DNA from: MGIIa-L3 sp038150305
GTDB lineage: Archaea > Thermoplasmatota > Poseidoniia > Poseidoniales > Poseidoniaceae
Assembly (NCBI GenBank): GCA_038150305.1
Contig: JAYOTG010000002.1
Location: 1-64,000, forward strand
Length of the DNA: 64,000 nt
Reading direction: 5' to 3'
In this document: positions 25,508-34,130 of the stretch, in pieces
Position numbering within the stretch: the stretch's first letter is position 1
Layout of the letters: each line of letters opens with the position of its first letter
Notes under the pieces: generated by a model
The model's input: the letters and a program-made list of their open reading frames with translations, nothing else
The model's database searches: none
What the model was told of the DNA's origin: nothing
Translations under genes and position numbers: made by a program

Positions 25508-26646
25508 GAACGCTTCGACGCCGCATCTTCGCGCTCAACGTCCAAGGTCTGCACCCAGCCGCCTTGCTCTTCCACCTCGATGGACAAGCGAAGGCGCAGA
25601 GGCTCCTCCTTGCCGCGGCTGGGCCGAACCTCGATGACGTCCACTTGACCGGCCTCGACCTCACGGTGCATGCTGCGTCCGGCCACCTTCCAGGGTGGCT
25701 CGGCATCCACACCGGTCACGGTGCACGGCGCTGTGCCAGCTTGAACGATGACACGGACCTTCCCTTCCCCGGTCCACGGTACGGCGCCGATGGAGGGAAG
25801 GGCCTCATCGGTCTTCATCTCACCTCGCAGGACCAGCCCGAGCACGACCAAGACCACCCCCATCAGGGGAAGCACGGTCAGCGCAGTGCTTCGGTCCGTG
25901 CCGGACGTCGGATTTGGGAGCGGTTGGGTGTGCGCTTGCAGCACAACGCCATGCTCGACAACGATGAGGCTGAGGTGGTACCCGAGGGATTGTGTGGACA
26001 AATCCACGCCGGCGGCTTCGAGGTGATCCGGCGTCATCGTCCAAAGCACCTCTGAAGCATTTCCAACGTCACGGGCGAAGGCCACCTCGGGGCGCATGTC
26101 GCGCACGAGATGGGTTGCGGCGCGACCGCTCGCGTCCACTGCACCGTCTTCGGTCAGCGTGACCAAGACAATGACGTGCTCGCTGAGGTTCTCCAGGGGT
26201 TCGACGGTGCCTCGAATCAAGACGGCTGCTTCACCTTCGGCCTCCACCAGGCTCAGGGTCCCGTCAAACGCGATGAGGCGACGGTACGACGCCTCGCTTA
26301 GGACGGATTCGAGGGTGTCGTCTTGAAGGTCGGCAAGGACCTGTCCGTTCACGGCCACGGCCGGCCCCTCGGCAATGCCGAGGGCATCGGCACGCAAGCG
26401 TGCGTCGTCGTTCGGGAAATCCGAACCGGTCTGATCTGCATCCAGGCGCCAATGGAGCAAGCGGATTTCGCCTGCCGATGCCCGTTGTTCCAGCGCTTCC
26501 AGCGCAGCGTCCTCGCCCTCGCCATGGAACCACTCGACGATCGGAGCGTCCAGTTCCTCGGCGAGTGGCGCCTCGCTCGCGGCGGCGTTCGGAGCGAGCA
26601 GCACCCCAAGGAGGAGCAGTGCCAACGGCAACGGGAGGCGCTTCAC
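25504..26646 (-). CDS. Secreted membrane-anchored protein, unknown function
   Basis: 380 residues. It has a signal peptide (MKRLPLPLALLLLGVLLAPNAAAS), then a thioredoxin-like alpha/beta region (VEWFHGEGEDAALEALEQRA ... GPAVAVNGQ) without a CxxC pair. A beta-rich domain follows, then one membrane helix (ALTVLPLMGVVLVVLGLVLRG) near residue 275 and a cytoplasmic beta domain of about 100 residues. The VAVNGQ loop resembles the cis-Pro region of thioredoxins, but Pro is only nearby, so redox activity is unlikely. It overlaps the methyltransferase gene upstream and the Lrp gene downstream, which makes a three-gene operon. Confidence 0.7.
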   Translation of the reverse strand: MKRLPLPLALLLLGVLLAPNAAASEAPLAEELDAPIVEWFHGEGEDAALEALEQRASAGEIRLLHWRLDADQTGSDFPNDDARLRADALGIAEGPAVAVNGQVLADLQDDTLESVLSEASYRRLIAFDGTLSLVEAEGEAAVLIRGTVEPLENLSEHVIVLVTLTEDGAVDASGRAATHLVRDMRPEVAFARDVGNASEVLWTMTPDHLEAAGVDLSTQSLGYHLSLIVVEHGVVLQAHTQPLPNPTSGTDRSTALTVLPLMGVVLVVLGLVLRGEMKTDEALPSIGAVPWTGEGKVRVIVQAGTAPCTVTGVDAEPPWKVAGRSMHREVEAGQVDVIEVRPSRGKEEPLRLRLSIEVEEQGGWVQTLDVEREDAASKRS

Positions 26647-28313
26647 TCCTCTTCCTCCGTCAGAGGTCGGCCAAAGAGGCGAAGGGCCAACATACGTCCT
26701 TCCACGTCATCGAGCATCAGGGTCACTTTGGCCTGAACCCACACGGGGATGACGGCCCGTCCCGTGGGATGGTCCACGAGGAACAGGGTCGAGCCTCGCT
26801 CGACGCCATCAGGCACCTCGTCAAGCTCCAGGGCTTCACCGGCCAGCAGGCGTTCAATCAAGGGCAAGCCGACCTTCACCCCGGCGGGGCTGCCATGGTG
26901 TGCGATGACCGAAAGCCCCTCCTGACGCACCCGCCACAAGCCACGGTTTTCCGCAAAGGTGGGCAATCCCACATGAATGGCCTTCAGGGGATGGAAGGAT
27001 CCTCCGGGGAACCTGCCGCCGCGGCCGTCGGGCGTTTCAGGCGCCCACAACCGCTCCCGCATGCTGACCGGAGACACAGCAAGGCGCTTTCCGCGCCGCC
27101 ACCATGCCAAGGCTTCGCCAAGGTGGTGTTTGGTGGTCAGCGGTCCGGACACCTCGGCCTCCACGGCATGCACGTCGTGCCGGCTTGGGCCGGGCAAATC
27201 ACGCACGTAGGGGGACAGGCCCGGGCGCTTTGGCACCAAGGTCTTGGCCACGCCTTCAGGGGTCGCCTCAGGCCGATGACGGAGCAGGGCCACGTAGAAG
27301 CCCCCGGTGTCGTTGTCTTCGGGATGAAGTCGGCGCGTCAGCCGGAGTGCGTCCCGCAAGGCGGCTTCCTTCGGTGAAGCGTGCTGGGCGTGCACCTTGT
27401 CGTGTGGCATCTCGGTCCCGTCGTCGCTCAACAAGGTCCAGCTGGTCAACCCTTCCCGCAACCGCAAGCCTTCGAGCCGGCCAGCCGGAATCGGTACGGC
27501 TTCCATCCAAGGACATTGACGCAGCGTTTCAGCGATGACGGCCTCGTTTTCCACAGGGTCCAAAGAACAGGTGGAGACGACCACATGACCACCGGGTCGC
27601 ACCAAACTGGCCGCGCGACGGGCGATGTCCACCTGCAGTCGGTGCATGTCCCGGCCTGACGAAGGCTTCCACGACCACCACACTTCGCGGTTTTTCCTCA
27701 TGGTGGCCGACCCCGTACAGGGCAGGTCAGCGATGACCGCGTCAACACCAGGAGCGGGCGTTCGTGGAAAATGGCGGCCGTCGTGTTGCACGACGAGCAC
27801 GTTGGCAAGCGAAACGCGGCCTCGGTTGGACACGAGGGTGTTCACGCGCCCGGAGACCGGTTCGTTGGCGATCACCGTGGTCAGTGGATGGCGCTCGGCC
27901 ACTTGGGTGGTCTTGGAGCCCGGAGCAGCGCAGAGATCGACCACGACGTCGACGTCGTCCATGGGCAACACCTCCACGGGGAGCATGGACGCGGCCTCCT
28001 GGCGCGTGATGCGGCCGGATTGGTGCAAATGGGACAGCAAGGCCCGCGCCTCGCCTTCGGCATGACCGCGCGGGAAGGGCATGGTGAAGGCCTGATGAAG
28101 GCTGATCCAAGGCATCCGTTCGCCGCCGATGGCCTTGATTTGGTCGACGGTCCACGCCGCATCTTGGCGGTGGGGCGTGATGCGAAGGGTCTCCGGGAGC
28201 GGGTGTTCGACCACGTCCAACCATGCATCGAGGTCGGCGCCGAGTGAGGTGGCGAGTCGAGCAAGCGGCGTGGCGGCCAAATCTTCACGTGAGGTCGCCT
28301 CCCTCCAAACCAT
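26643..28313 (-). CDS. NOL1/NOP2/Sun-type RNA cytosine-C5 methyltransferase
   Basis: 556 residues from the ATG at 28313; the frame upstream runs into the divergent gene. The SAM-binding motif VVVDLCAAPGSKTTQVAE is typical of the RsmB/NSUN family. DLPCTGSATMRKN carries one conserved cysteine and VSTCSLDPVENEAV the catalytic one. WWSWKP and the HRLQ helix between them match NSUN2-like enzymes. The C-terminal about 170 residues include a PUA-like beta domain. It methylates C5 of cytosine in tRNA or rRNA. The target is not fixed by sequence. Confidence 0.92.
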   Translation of the reverse strand: MVWREATSREDLAATPLARLATSLGADLDAWLDVVEHPLPETLRITPHRQDAAWTVDQIKAIGGERMPWISLHQAFTMPFPRGHAEGEARALLSHLHQSGRITRQEAASMLPVEVLPMDDVDVVVDLCAAPGSKTTQVAERHPLTTVIANEPVSGRVNTLVSNRGRVSLANVLVVQHDGRHFPRTPAPGVDAVIADLPCTGSATMRKNREVWWSWKPSSGRDMHRLQVDIARRAASLVRPGGHVVVSTCSLDPVENEAVIAETLRQCPWMEAVPIPAGRLEGLRLREGLTSWTLLSDDGTEMPHDKVHAQHASPKEAALRDALRLTRRLHPEDNDTGGFYVALLRHRPEATPEGVAKTLVPKRPGLSPYVRDLPGPSRHDVHAVEAEVSGPLTTKHHLGEALAWWRRGKRLAVSPVSMRERLWAPETPDGRGGRFPGGSFHPLKAIHVGLPTFAENRGLWRVRQEGLSVIAHHGSPAGVKVGLPLIERLLAGEALELDEVPDGVERGSTLFLVDHPTGRAVIPVWVQAKVTLMLDDVEGRMLALRLFGRPLTEEEE

Positions 28314-28399
28314 CGCAACCGGTTCCGCCTTCGCGCATTCGGGTTCAAGCCTTCCCTTCTGGCGGCTGATTGAAGGGGCGCACCCGCACCGTGCTGCGC

Positions 28400-29422
28400 A
28401 TGGAGGGCACGCCACAAATCGCCCTCATGATGCTCGTGCTCGGTCTTCTGACCTGGGCGTGGCCTCGACCGTTGAGCAACGGGAGGCTGGACGACCTTCG
28501 TCGATGGCTGCCGGTCGTCGGTTGGACATGGGCCTTTGGTGCTCGCCTCGTCGCTGCCTTCAATCCCGCTTCTTGGCCTCATTTTGCGGCGAGGCTGGGT
28601 GCGGACGCATCGTTGCTCGAGCGACTGGCCGCCGTGGTGTCCGGTGACGGTCTGGTGCTCATCGGCATGGCCGTTCCGCTTTGGATGGCCGCGCTTGCCC
28701 GACACGAGGATGGGGCGTGGCAACGCGCGGAAGTCGTCTTGCCTCTGGCGCTCATCGCGATGCTCGGGCTCGAGGGCGGGGTTGAACACATCACGTCCGC
28801 GCCCAGCAGCCCCACCGTCGCTGCAGACGGTTGGGATGCGTTCCTTTGCCTCACGGTGCTGGCCTTGGGCGCAGCATGGATGCATTGGCGACCTCAGGTG
28901 TCCTTGGCCCTTGCCGGTGCGGCATCGGTGTTGGCCCTGGTGCTGTTCCTGCCCATGGCCGAGGCCGATCCCGGGCTGCAAGCCGCCCGTGGTCCCGGAT
29001 TGTTGGCCGCGTCTGCGGCCCTCGCCCTGGCTCCGCGTGCCTTCCCCCGACCCTCAATGTCCGCTCCGCAAGGCCTCGCGCTTTGGTTGAGCCTGAGCAT
29101 GGTGTTCAGCGTGGTTGCGATGCTCGTCCTGCTGCCCCGCTATGGCGGATTCGGGACGTGGGCGGTCATCGGTGTGGTCCTCCGGGCAGCAACAGTGCTG
29201 GGCGCGGCGGGGATTCTCGCGCTGCTTTCGCTCCGTCTTGGCTTGGACGCACAAGCCCAAGCCACGTGGACGATGGGGCGCAGGGCGTGGAGCGTGACGC
29301 CCCTGCTGTTGCTGGTTGTCTTGCCGGCGGTTCCTCTGGTTGCGGCTTCGATGTGCTTGGGTTCGTGGACCGCTTGGGCCCTTCTTCGGTGGTGGCCTGA
29401 GGGTCAGGAAAAACGGGCCTGA
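28400..29422 (+). CDS. Polytopic membrane protein, unknown function
   Basis: 340 residues from the ATG at 28400 (TTG at 28370 and GTG at 28391 are alternatives). About nine to ten hydrophobic helices fill the chain, with few charged residues between them. No transporter motif is visible. The region GGVEHITSAPSSPTVAADGWD is the longest loop. The protein is divergent from the methyltransferase gene across about 85 bases. Only membrane location can be claimed. Confidence 0.65.
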   Translation: MEGTPQIALMMLVLGLLTWAWPRPLSNGRLDDLRRWLPVVGWTWAFGARLVAAFNPASWPHFAARLGADASLLERLAAVVSGDGLVLIGMAVPLWMAALARHEDGAWQRAEVVLPLALIAMLGLEGGVEHITSAPSSPTVAADGWDAFLCLTVLALGAAWMHWRPQVSLALAGAASVLALVLFLPMAEADPGLQAARGPGLLAASAALALAPRAFPRPSMSAPQGLALWLSLSMVFSVVAMLVLLPRYGGFGTWAVIGVVLRAATVLGAAGILALLSLRLGLDAQAQATWTMGRRAWSVTPLLLLVVLPAVPLVAASMCLGSWTAWALLRWWPEGQEKRA

Positions 29423-29441
29423 ACCTTTCATTCCCACCGAG

Positions 29442-29455
29442 CCGCTTATGAGCGG
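29442..29455 (+). terminator. Short inverted repeat after the membrane-protein gene
   Basis: CCGCT-TATG-AGCGG is a perfect 5-bp stem with a 4-base loop, starting 20 bases after the stop of the preceding gene. It could be a weak hairpin terminator. It has no T-run, so the terminator reading is tentative. The central TTATGAG might alternatively be a promoter element. Confidence 0.3.
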
Positions 29456-29631
29456 AAGGGGCAGGAAGGCACGGGGCGTCTCCGGACGACCCGGATGGGA
29501 TTTGCGTGGCTCGAGCGTTTCGCTGTGGCGTTGAAAACAACCGGAAATTGAACGCCAGAGCCACGGCAAAACGATGGCCTGTACGGGATCTTTCGCCCCT
29601 GATCGCTCGGACACAGGAGCATGGGAAGGCC

Positions 29632-29859
29632 ATGGGGCCCGCAACACCGATCGAAGCGCTCATCCGCATCGAGGGCGACTCCTGGATGTTTGAACGCGCG
29701 GACCCAAGCGCGCTTGCCGCCGCACGTCACCGTATCGTGGTGCACGAAAACGGCGCGCCGATGAGCCTTGGTGGGTGCACCGACATGTCCACGGCGCTTG
29801 ACGTGGCACGAAAGATGGCCGAGGTTGACGGCCGCGTGGTGCTGATTCAGAACCTCTGA
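29632..29859 (+). CDS. Small conserved-looking protein, unknown function
   Basis: 75 residues from the ATG at 29632. A longer frame from 29506 exists but has no protein-like character. The sequence is alpha/beta: ALIRIEGDSWMFERADPSALA, then HRIVVHENGAP, then a helix (TALDVARKMAEV) and a final strand (GRVVLIQNL). No cysteine pair or known motif. The gene sits alone between the membrane protein and the convergent secG, with 1 base between the stops. Confidence 0.5.
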   Translation: MGPATPIEALIRIEGDSWMFERADPSALAAARHRIVVHENGAPMSLGGCTDMSTALDVARKMAEVDGRVVLIQNL

Positions 29860-29860
29860 A

Positions 29861-30049
29861 TCAGGCGATGGCGCGCCAGATGGCCTGCACGACGCCCATG
29901 TTGACCATGTAGAAGAAACCGGCCAGGACGATGCAGGCAGCGTACACCTGCAACTTGGTGATGCGCCAAGCATGCTCCGACTCTTCATCGAAGTACCGGA
30001 TGAGACCCGCGGCTTGCTGAATGCCACCGCCGTCGTTCTTCTTCGCCAT
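29861..30049 (-). CDS. secG: Preprotein translocase subunit Sec61-beta/SecG
   Basis: 62 residues. The N-terminal GGGIQQAAGLIRYFDEES is the archaeal Sec61-beta signature (the G....AGL.RYFDEE box), and one membrane helix (VYAACIVLAGFFYMVNMGVV) lies near the C-terminus. It is the small non-essential subunit of the SecYE translocon. Archaeal Sec61-beta proteins are about 50-60 residues, so this is full length. Confidence 0.9.
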   Translation of the reverse strand: MAKKNDGGGIQQAAGLIRYFDEESEHAWRITKLQVYAACIVLAGFFYMVNMGVVQAIWRAIA

Positions 30050-30071
30050 GGTGCTCAGCCCTCCGAATCGC

Positions 30072-30086
30072 CTTCTCCTTATGAAC
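30072..30086 (-). promoter_or_regulatory. Candidate TATA-type promoter element of secG
   Basis: On the minus strand GTTCATAAGGAGAAG lies about 25-35 bases upstream of the secG ATG. It nearly matches the element upstream of tRNA-Ser (GTTCATAGGGGAG). The AAGGAG part might serve in translation if the transcript is longer, but it is too far from the ATG for normal ribosome binding. Confidence 0.45.
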
Positions 30087-30096
30087 GCGACGCGGC

Positions 30097-30906
30097 TTAC
30101 GTCAGGTCCACCACGTCGAGGTCATCGTCCGTGGTCAGCACCGAAACCGCCCCCTCACGATCGCTGGCGAAGGGGCTGTCGTCCACGGGGTCCACCTCGA
30201 TCAGCGCCGCCTCGGCTCGAGCCAGCGCTCGCTCAACGCCCGGCGCGTGGTCTTCGCTCAAGGCCCTCCGGGCTTGCTCGATGTCTTCATCGGCTTCCAT
30301 CAGGCGGTGCTGGCGAAGCGTGGCCGTGGACTCGTCGTCCACATCGTCCAACCACGCATGGAGGCGTTTTGCCACCGTTTCTCGGCGTTCCTCCATGGCG
30401 CGGATGTCGTCTCGCAGTCCATCACGTCCACGCTGAACGGCGCCCTTCCACGCCTCGGCGTGGCTTGAGCGGTCAAGGTCGAGACTGCGGAGGATGCGGT
30501 CCGCTGCCGCCGGCCAGGAAAATTCCCATGGCACCCGTCCCAACGCGGCGGCCAAGTCGAAGACGGTACGGTCACGAAGCGCTTCCGAGCCACTGAATTC
30601 AATGACGTTCAGGTAGCCCTTGGTAAGCAGGCCGAAGCCCCAGTACGGGCGTGAGCGAATATGGACGGTCATGTCGCCCGCTTTAACCTCGAGTTCCCAC
30701 CGCTGCTCGTCGAATTTTGGCGGGCGGGTCATGGTCAAGGTGGCCGCTTCCTGCAGGCCGTGGATCAACGTGGTCGCCACGTCACCAAGGTAGACCACGT
30801 CTGGGCCTTTTTCGCCTCGCGTCGGTCGAAGCCGCCCCTCGGCGTCCACCGAATGGTGCGGTCCAGCCCGCACCACTTGGGCGGCCAAGCGCAAGGTGTT
30901 CGGCAT
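30097..30906 (-). CDS. Protein with C-terminal helical region, unknown function
   Basis: 269 residues from the ATG at 30906 (a longer start at 30975 is possible). The N-terminal half is beta-rich, with LGDVATTLIHGLQEAATLTM, WELEVKAGDMTVHIRSRPYWGF and YLNVIEFSGSEALRDRTV. The second half is helical and charged (RRETVAKRLHAWLDDVDDE, MEADEDIEQARRALSED), likely a coiled coil. It ends in acidic residues. No recognised family. It lies upstream of secG on the same strand, 47 bases away, and is divergent from the HhH/H1-like gene. Soluble, with no signal peptide. Confidence 0.65.
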   Translation of the reverse strand: MPNTLRLAAQVVRAGPHHSVDAEGRLRPTRGEKGPDVVYLGDVATTLIHGLQEAATLTMTRPPKFDEQRWELEVKAGDMTVHIRSRPYWGFGLLTKGYLNVIEFSGSEALRDRTVFDLAAALGRVPWEFSWPAAADRILRSLDLDRSSHAEAWKGAVQRGRDGLRDDIRAMEERRETVAKRLHAWLDDVDDESTATLRQHRLMEADEDIEQARRALSEDHAPGVERALARAEAALIEVDPVDDSPFASDREGAVSVLTTDDDLDVVDLT

Positions 30907-31009
30907 ACGGCATGAGCACGCCTCGCTCAGTTGAAGGGTCCACCGGTGATTTGTTTCATCAGACAAGTTCTTCAACGTCTGAGTTCATCCTCCGCCCGGT
31001 GAACCTGAC

Positions 31010-31444
31010 ATGGCAGGAAAGGACAGCGGCAAGGACCTGACGGACCTGCCCGGCGTGGGCGCAGCAACGGCGAAGAAACTCAAGGACGCGGGCCTGACCA
31101 CCGTGGCCAAGATCCGCAAGGCCGGCCGAGACGGCCTGACTGCAGCAGGCATCAGCACGCCGACCGCGGCTCGTGTCCTCAAAGGCGTGGCACAGGAGGC
31201 AGGCGCCAAGGCGAAAGAGACCGCCAAGAAGGTCACGAAGAAGGCTTCCGCCACGGCGGCAAAAACCGCGAAGAAGGCCACCAAAACTGCGGCCAAGGCC
31301 GCGGTGAAGCAGTCCGTGAAGAAGGCCGTCAAGACCGCCGGACGCACCGACCGAAAGGTGCTCTCGGCCAAGGAGGAAGGGCGCAAAGGCAAGACGCTGA
31401 AGACGCCCTCCCTGCAGGACATCCTCAAGTCCCGGAAGAAGTGA
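31010..31444 (+). CDS. Helix-hairpin-helix protein with histone-H1-like tail
   Basis: 144 residues. Residues about 9-50 form a helix-hairpin-helix unit (DLPGVGAATAKKLKDAGLTT) of the kind that opens RadA and ends UvrC/DisA, binding DNA without sequence preference. From about residue 60 the chain is almost only Lys and Ala (AAKTAKKATKTAAKAAVKQS), as in histone H1 tails or bacterial AlgP/HctB-type proteins. It then ends with a basic segment (TPSLQDILKSRKK). A structural, nucleoid-associated role is likely. Neither partner genes nor a histone fold are present here. Confidence 0.82.
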   Translation: MAGKDSGKDLTDLPGVGAATAKKLKDAGLTTVAKIRKAGRDGLTAAGISTPTAARVLKGVAQEAGAKAKETAKKVTKKASATAAKTAKKATKTAAKAAVKQSVKKAVKTAGRTDRKVLSAKEEGRKGKTLKTPSLQDILKSRKK

Positions 31445-31480
31445 CGGAAGCACTTAGCGCCCGTGCGGCCAAACACGGCC

Positions 31481-31666
31481 ATGCCTCGTCGGAAGTACGG
31501 TCGCCTCCGGAAGGCCGTCGAGCTTCCGCCAAAGGAGAATTGTTCGCGGTGTCGGGCCGGAAAATTCTGCCCGCTGCCCAACCACGCCGGTCAGGACGTC
31601 TCGCCTTCGAGGTCGTGGGTTGGGCCAGAGCGGGTTGCCAAACGGAAGCGCGGTGCTGGAACCTGA
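31481..31666 (+). CDS. Small cysteine-containing basic protein
   Basis: 61 residues from the ATG at 31481. It begins MPRRKYGRLRKAVELPP, then has three cysteines and a histidine (CSRCRAGKFCPLPNH) that could bind one zinc ion, and a basic end (VAKRKRGAG). It fills the gap between the HhH gene and the convergent xer gene exactly, ending on the base before the xer stop codon. That and the zinc-like spacing are the only support. It might be a small nucleic-acid-binding protein. Confidence 0.42.
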   Translation: MPRRKYGRLRKAVELPPKENCSRCRAGKFCPLPNHAGQDVSPSRSWVGPERVAKRKRGAGT

Positions 31667-32746
31667 TTACGCCTGCTCCACACCGGCCACGCTTGCGGAA
31701 GGCGTGACGTCCTCAAGCGTTGACTCATCCACGCCGGTGGGCATGCTTGCACGCGCGGCCTGCGCCCGGTGGTAGACCTCTCGAAGGGTCTGGTCACCAA
31801 TCTCGAGGTACACACGCGTGGTGGCGATGCTGGCGTGACCCAGCAAGCGCTGGATGCTCACCAAATCAGCGCCACGCTCCAGCAGCCCAGTCGCGAAATT
31901 GTGGCGCAAGACGTGCGGTGTGAGCCGGCCACGCGGCAAGCCGGCAGCCACTGAAAGTCCCTCCATCAAACGCTGAACGCCCCTTGGCGTCAGGCGTGCC
32001 CCCTTCTGGTTGACCAGCACGGGGCCTGAGGTCTCCTCTGTGCGCAAGGCCCGCTGCTCGAGCCACAGTTCCAGTTCGTGCAAGGTACGTTCCGTGAACA
32101 GGACCAGGCGGTCCTTGTCGCCCTTCCCCGAGCGAACCATCGCCGATTGGTCGTCGACGTCGACCGCGTCAAGGTCAAGGTCACAGATTTCACTGACGCG
32201 CAGACCGGTGTCGAGCATCATGGTGACCACCACGCGAGCGAGGGGATCCTCGTGCCATCGTGCGGCCTCCAGCACGTCGCTGAGTTCTCGGCGGGTGAGC
32301 GTTCGTGGCAAACGGCGGCCCGTTCGGGCTCGAACCAAGTGCTCCGGCCAGCGATGGCCGAGCCAGTTGAGGAGGTGCCGGGCCGCCGCCAGTTTCGTGT
32401 TGAACGATGAGGGCTTCAGGTCGGACAGGCTGTGCACCCAACGGTCCACGCGCCCGTTGAGGGGCTCAACGCGCTCTGCCACCTCTGCAACGCAGAGTGC
32501 GTCGACGTCATCTGGCGCGGTCTCACCGGGTAGGGTGGTGTCCAGCAGGGGTCGGATGGAGGTGAGGTAGGTCTTCCGGGTGTTCTCGGACTTGCCCTCC
32601 GTGCGCAATTGTTGGAGGTAGCACTCAAGCCACGGCAGACGGGCAAGGTGCTGAAGCCGAGGCGGCAAATCGACGTGCTGTCCCTCGTCCAAGCGACGCT
32701 GACTGGGTCGAAGTGCCCGTCGTTGTCGTGAAGGTCCCGCGTCCAT
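31667..32746 (-). CDS. xerA: Tyrosine recombinase (XerA/XerC-D family)
   Basis: 359 residues. The N-terminal SAM-like domain (about 30-150) includes YLQQLRTEGKSENTRKTYLTS. The catalytic domain has all the expected residues: Arg in DTGLRVSEICDLD, Lys in the GKGDKDR hairpin, His-x-x-Arg in TPHVLRHNFAT, His in LLGHASIATT and the nucleophile Tyr in VYLEI. It is full length and not flanked by att-like repeats or phage genes, so a housekeeping role in resolving chromosome dimers is more likely than an integrase role. The par-like operon a few kb away fits that. Confidence 0.9.
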   Translation of the reverse strand: MDAGPSRQRRALRPSQRRLDEGQHVDLPPRLQHLARLPWLECYLQQLRTEGKSENTRKTYLTSIRPLLDTTLPGETAPDDVDALCVAEVAERVEPLNGRVDRWVHSLSDLKPSSFNTKLAAARHLLNWLGHRWPEHLVRARTGRRLPRTLTRRELSDVLEAARWHEDPLARVVVTMMLDTGLRVSEICDLDLDAVDVDDQSAMVRSGKGDKDRLVLFTERTLHELELWLEQRALRTEETSGPVLVNQKGARLTPRGVQRLMEGLSVAAGLPRGRLTPHVLRHNFATGLLERGADLVSIQRLLGHASIATTRVYLEIGDQTLREVYHRAQAARASMPTGVDESTLEDVTPSASVAGVEQA

Positions 32747-32834
32747 TTGGCGTCACCGCCTGCCGCCGGAGCGGCGTGCATCCCATGCCCGAAGGCGTTG
32801 GGCCATGCGGTGGGTTGGCCTTGAACGTTCGGCC

Positions 32835-34034
32835 TCAGACGGCCGCTTCATCCGGGCCCGTTCCGAGTGCGCTGTCGTTCGGTGTCTCCGAGCAGCGCTC
32901 CACGGCCGCCCGCACGGTGCTGCGCAAACTTGTGCGGGGGCCGGTGCAGAGGACGAGGTCGTCGAATCGGAGGCGAGTGTCGGCCTCGGGGTTCCAGATC
33001 ATGTGGGAATTGCGCGCGATCGCGAAGGTCTCAATTTCACCTTGAAACACGTCATCGAGGCTTCGACCGATTAAGCCAGGGTGGCGACGAACCTGAAGCG
33101 TCACCACGCCCTCATCGGGCAGCATGCGGAGCAGCCCGTCGATTTCGACGTCGCCAAAACCGGCCTCCCGAATGGCGTGGTCCACGATGGCGCCGGCCAC
33201 GTTCACGCCGCTGGCCATCTCGATGCCCTGAAGGCCGGGGCTTGAGTTCACCTCGAGCACCATCGGCCCGTCGTTGCCTTCCAGCAAATCAACGCCCGCG
33301 ACGTTCAACCCGAGCACGCGCGCTGCGCGTCGGGCTACATCGGCGAACTCCTCCGGCAAGTCGAGCGATTCCACGGTGCCGTTGAGGTGGAAATTTGAAC
33401 GGAATTCGCGGCCGCGTGCACGTCGTCGCATGGCAGCCACCACTTCGTCGCCGACGACGATGACGCGGACGTCACGCCCGTGGCTCTCCGCGACGTATTC
33501 CTGAATCAGGACGTCCCGGCGGGCGTGCAAGAGGCCCTGGACGAGGCTCTTCGCCTCGTAGGCCGTGTGGCGGAGGAAGACGCCTTGTCCTTGGGTGCCC
33601 TTTGTGACTTTGACCACCACGGGCAGACCACCGACGGCTTCGATGGCGTGTTCCACGTCGCGCACGTCCCTGACGTTCATGGTCCGAGGAATCGGAATCC
33701 GGTTCCGGGCCAAGATTTGGCTTGCACGCAGTTTGTCCCTGCTCTGCAGGATACCAGCGGCGCTGTTTGAGGACCACACGCCAAGCTGGTCCAGATGGCG
33801 CAGCAGGGCTGTGCCGTGTCCGGTAATGGAGTGCCCGATGCGAGGAATGACCGCTTCGTGCTCGAAGGGTTCACCGTTCACGAGCACTTCGACGCGTCCT
33901 TCGTCCACGAACATCGAACAAGTGAGTGGATCGATGATTGCGACATCGAGTCCGCGCTCTTGCGCCTCCTCCACCAATCGGCGCGTGCTGTAGAGCCGGG
34001 GGCCCCTGGACAGCACAGCGAGGCGGAGGTCCAT
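32835..34034 (-). CDS. RimK-type ATP-grasp ligase fused to a TrkA-C-like domain
   Basis: 399 residues from the ATG at 34034, chosen because MDLRLAVLSRGPRLYSTRRL aligns with the RimK N-terminus. The ATP-grasp core includes SRDKLRASQILARNRIPIP, PVVVKVTKGTQGQGV, VLIQEYVAESHGRDVRVIVVGD and VDLLEGNDGPMVLEVNSSPGLQGIE, the full set of ATP- and Mg-binding motifs. After residue about 290 comes a second domain (VVTLQVRRHPGLIGRSLDDV ... IWNPEADTRLRFDDLVLCTG), which matches the RCK_C/TrkA-C fold, a small-ligand-binding regulatory domain. RimK adds glutamates to a protein or makes small peptides with ATP. The target here is unknown. Divergent from the par-like operon. Confidence 0.85.
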   Translation of the reverse strand: MDLRLAVLSRGPRLYSTRRLVEEAQERGLDVAIIDPLTCSMFVDEGRVEVLVNGEPFEHEAVIPRIGHSITGHGTALLRHLDQLGVWSSNSAAGILQSRDKLRASQILARNRIPIPRTMNVRDVRDVEHAIEAVGGLPVVVKVTKGTQGQGVFLRHTAYEAKSLVQGLLHARRDVLIQEYVAESHGRDVRVIVVGDEVVAAMRRRARGREFRSNFHLNGTVESLDLPEEFADVARRAARVLGLNVAGVDLLEGNDGPMVLEVNSSPGLQGIEMASGVNVAGAIVDHAIREAGFGDVEIDGLLRMLPDEGVVTLQVRRHPGLIGRSLDDVFQGEIETFAIARNSHMIWNPEADTRLRFDDLVLCTGPRTSLRSTVRAAVERCSETPNDSALGTGPDEAAV

Positions 34035-34130
34035 GCGCCGGGGCGGCACAGCCTCCTTTTTCACCCCATCGTCCATGGAACAACATCTTCGGCCGAGGAT
34101 TTCAAGTGGTCGGTGAACCAGCGCAGCAGC

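Noticed and set aside
31200..31330. Lys/Ala-rich stretch as a DNA repeat or assembly artefact
   Set aside because: The codons vary although the amino acids repeat, so it is selected protein sequence rather than a tandem DNA repeat.
31667..32746. Tyrosine recombinase as an integrase marking a provirus
   Set aside because: No adjacent tRNA, att repeats or viral genes; the protein resembles housekeeping Xer enzymes.
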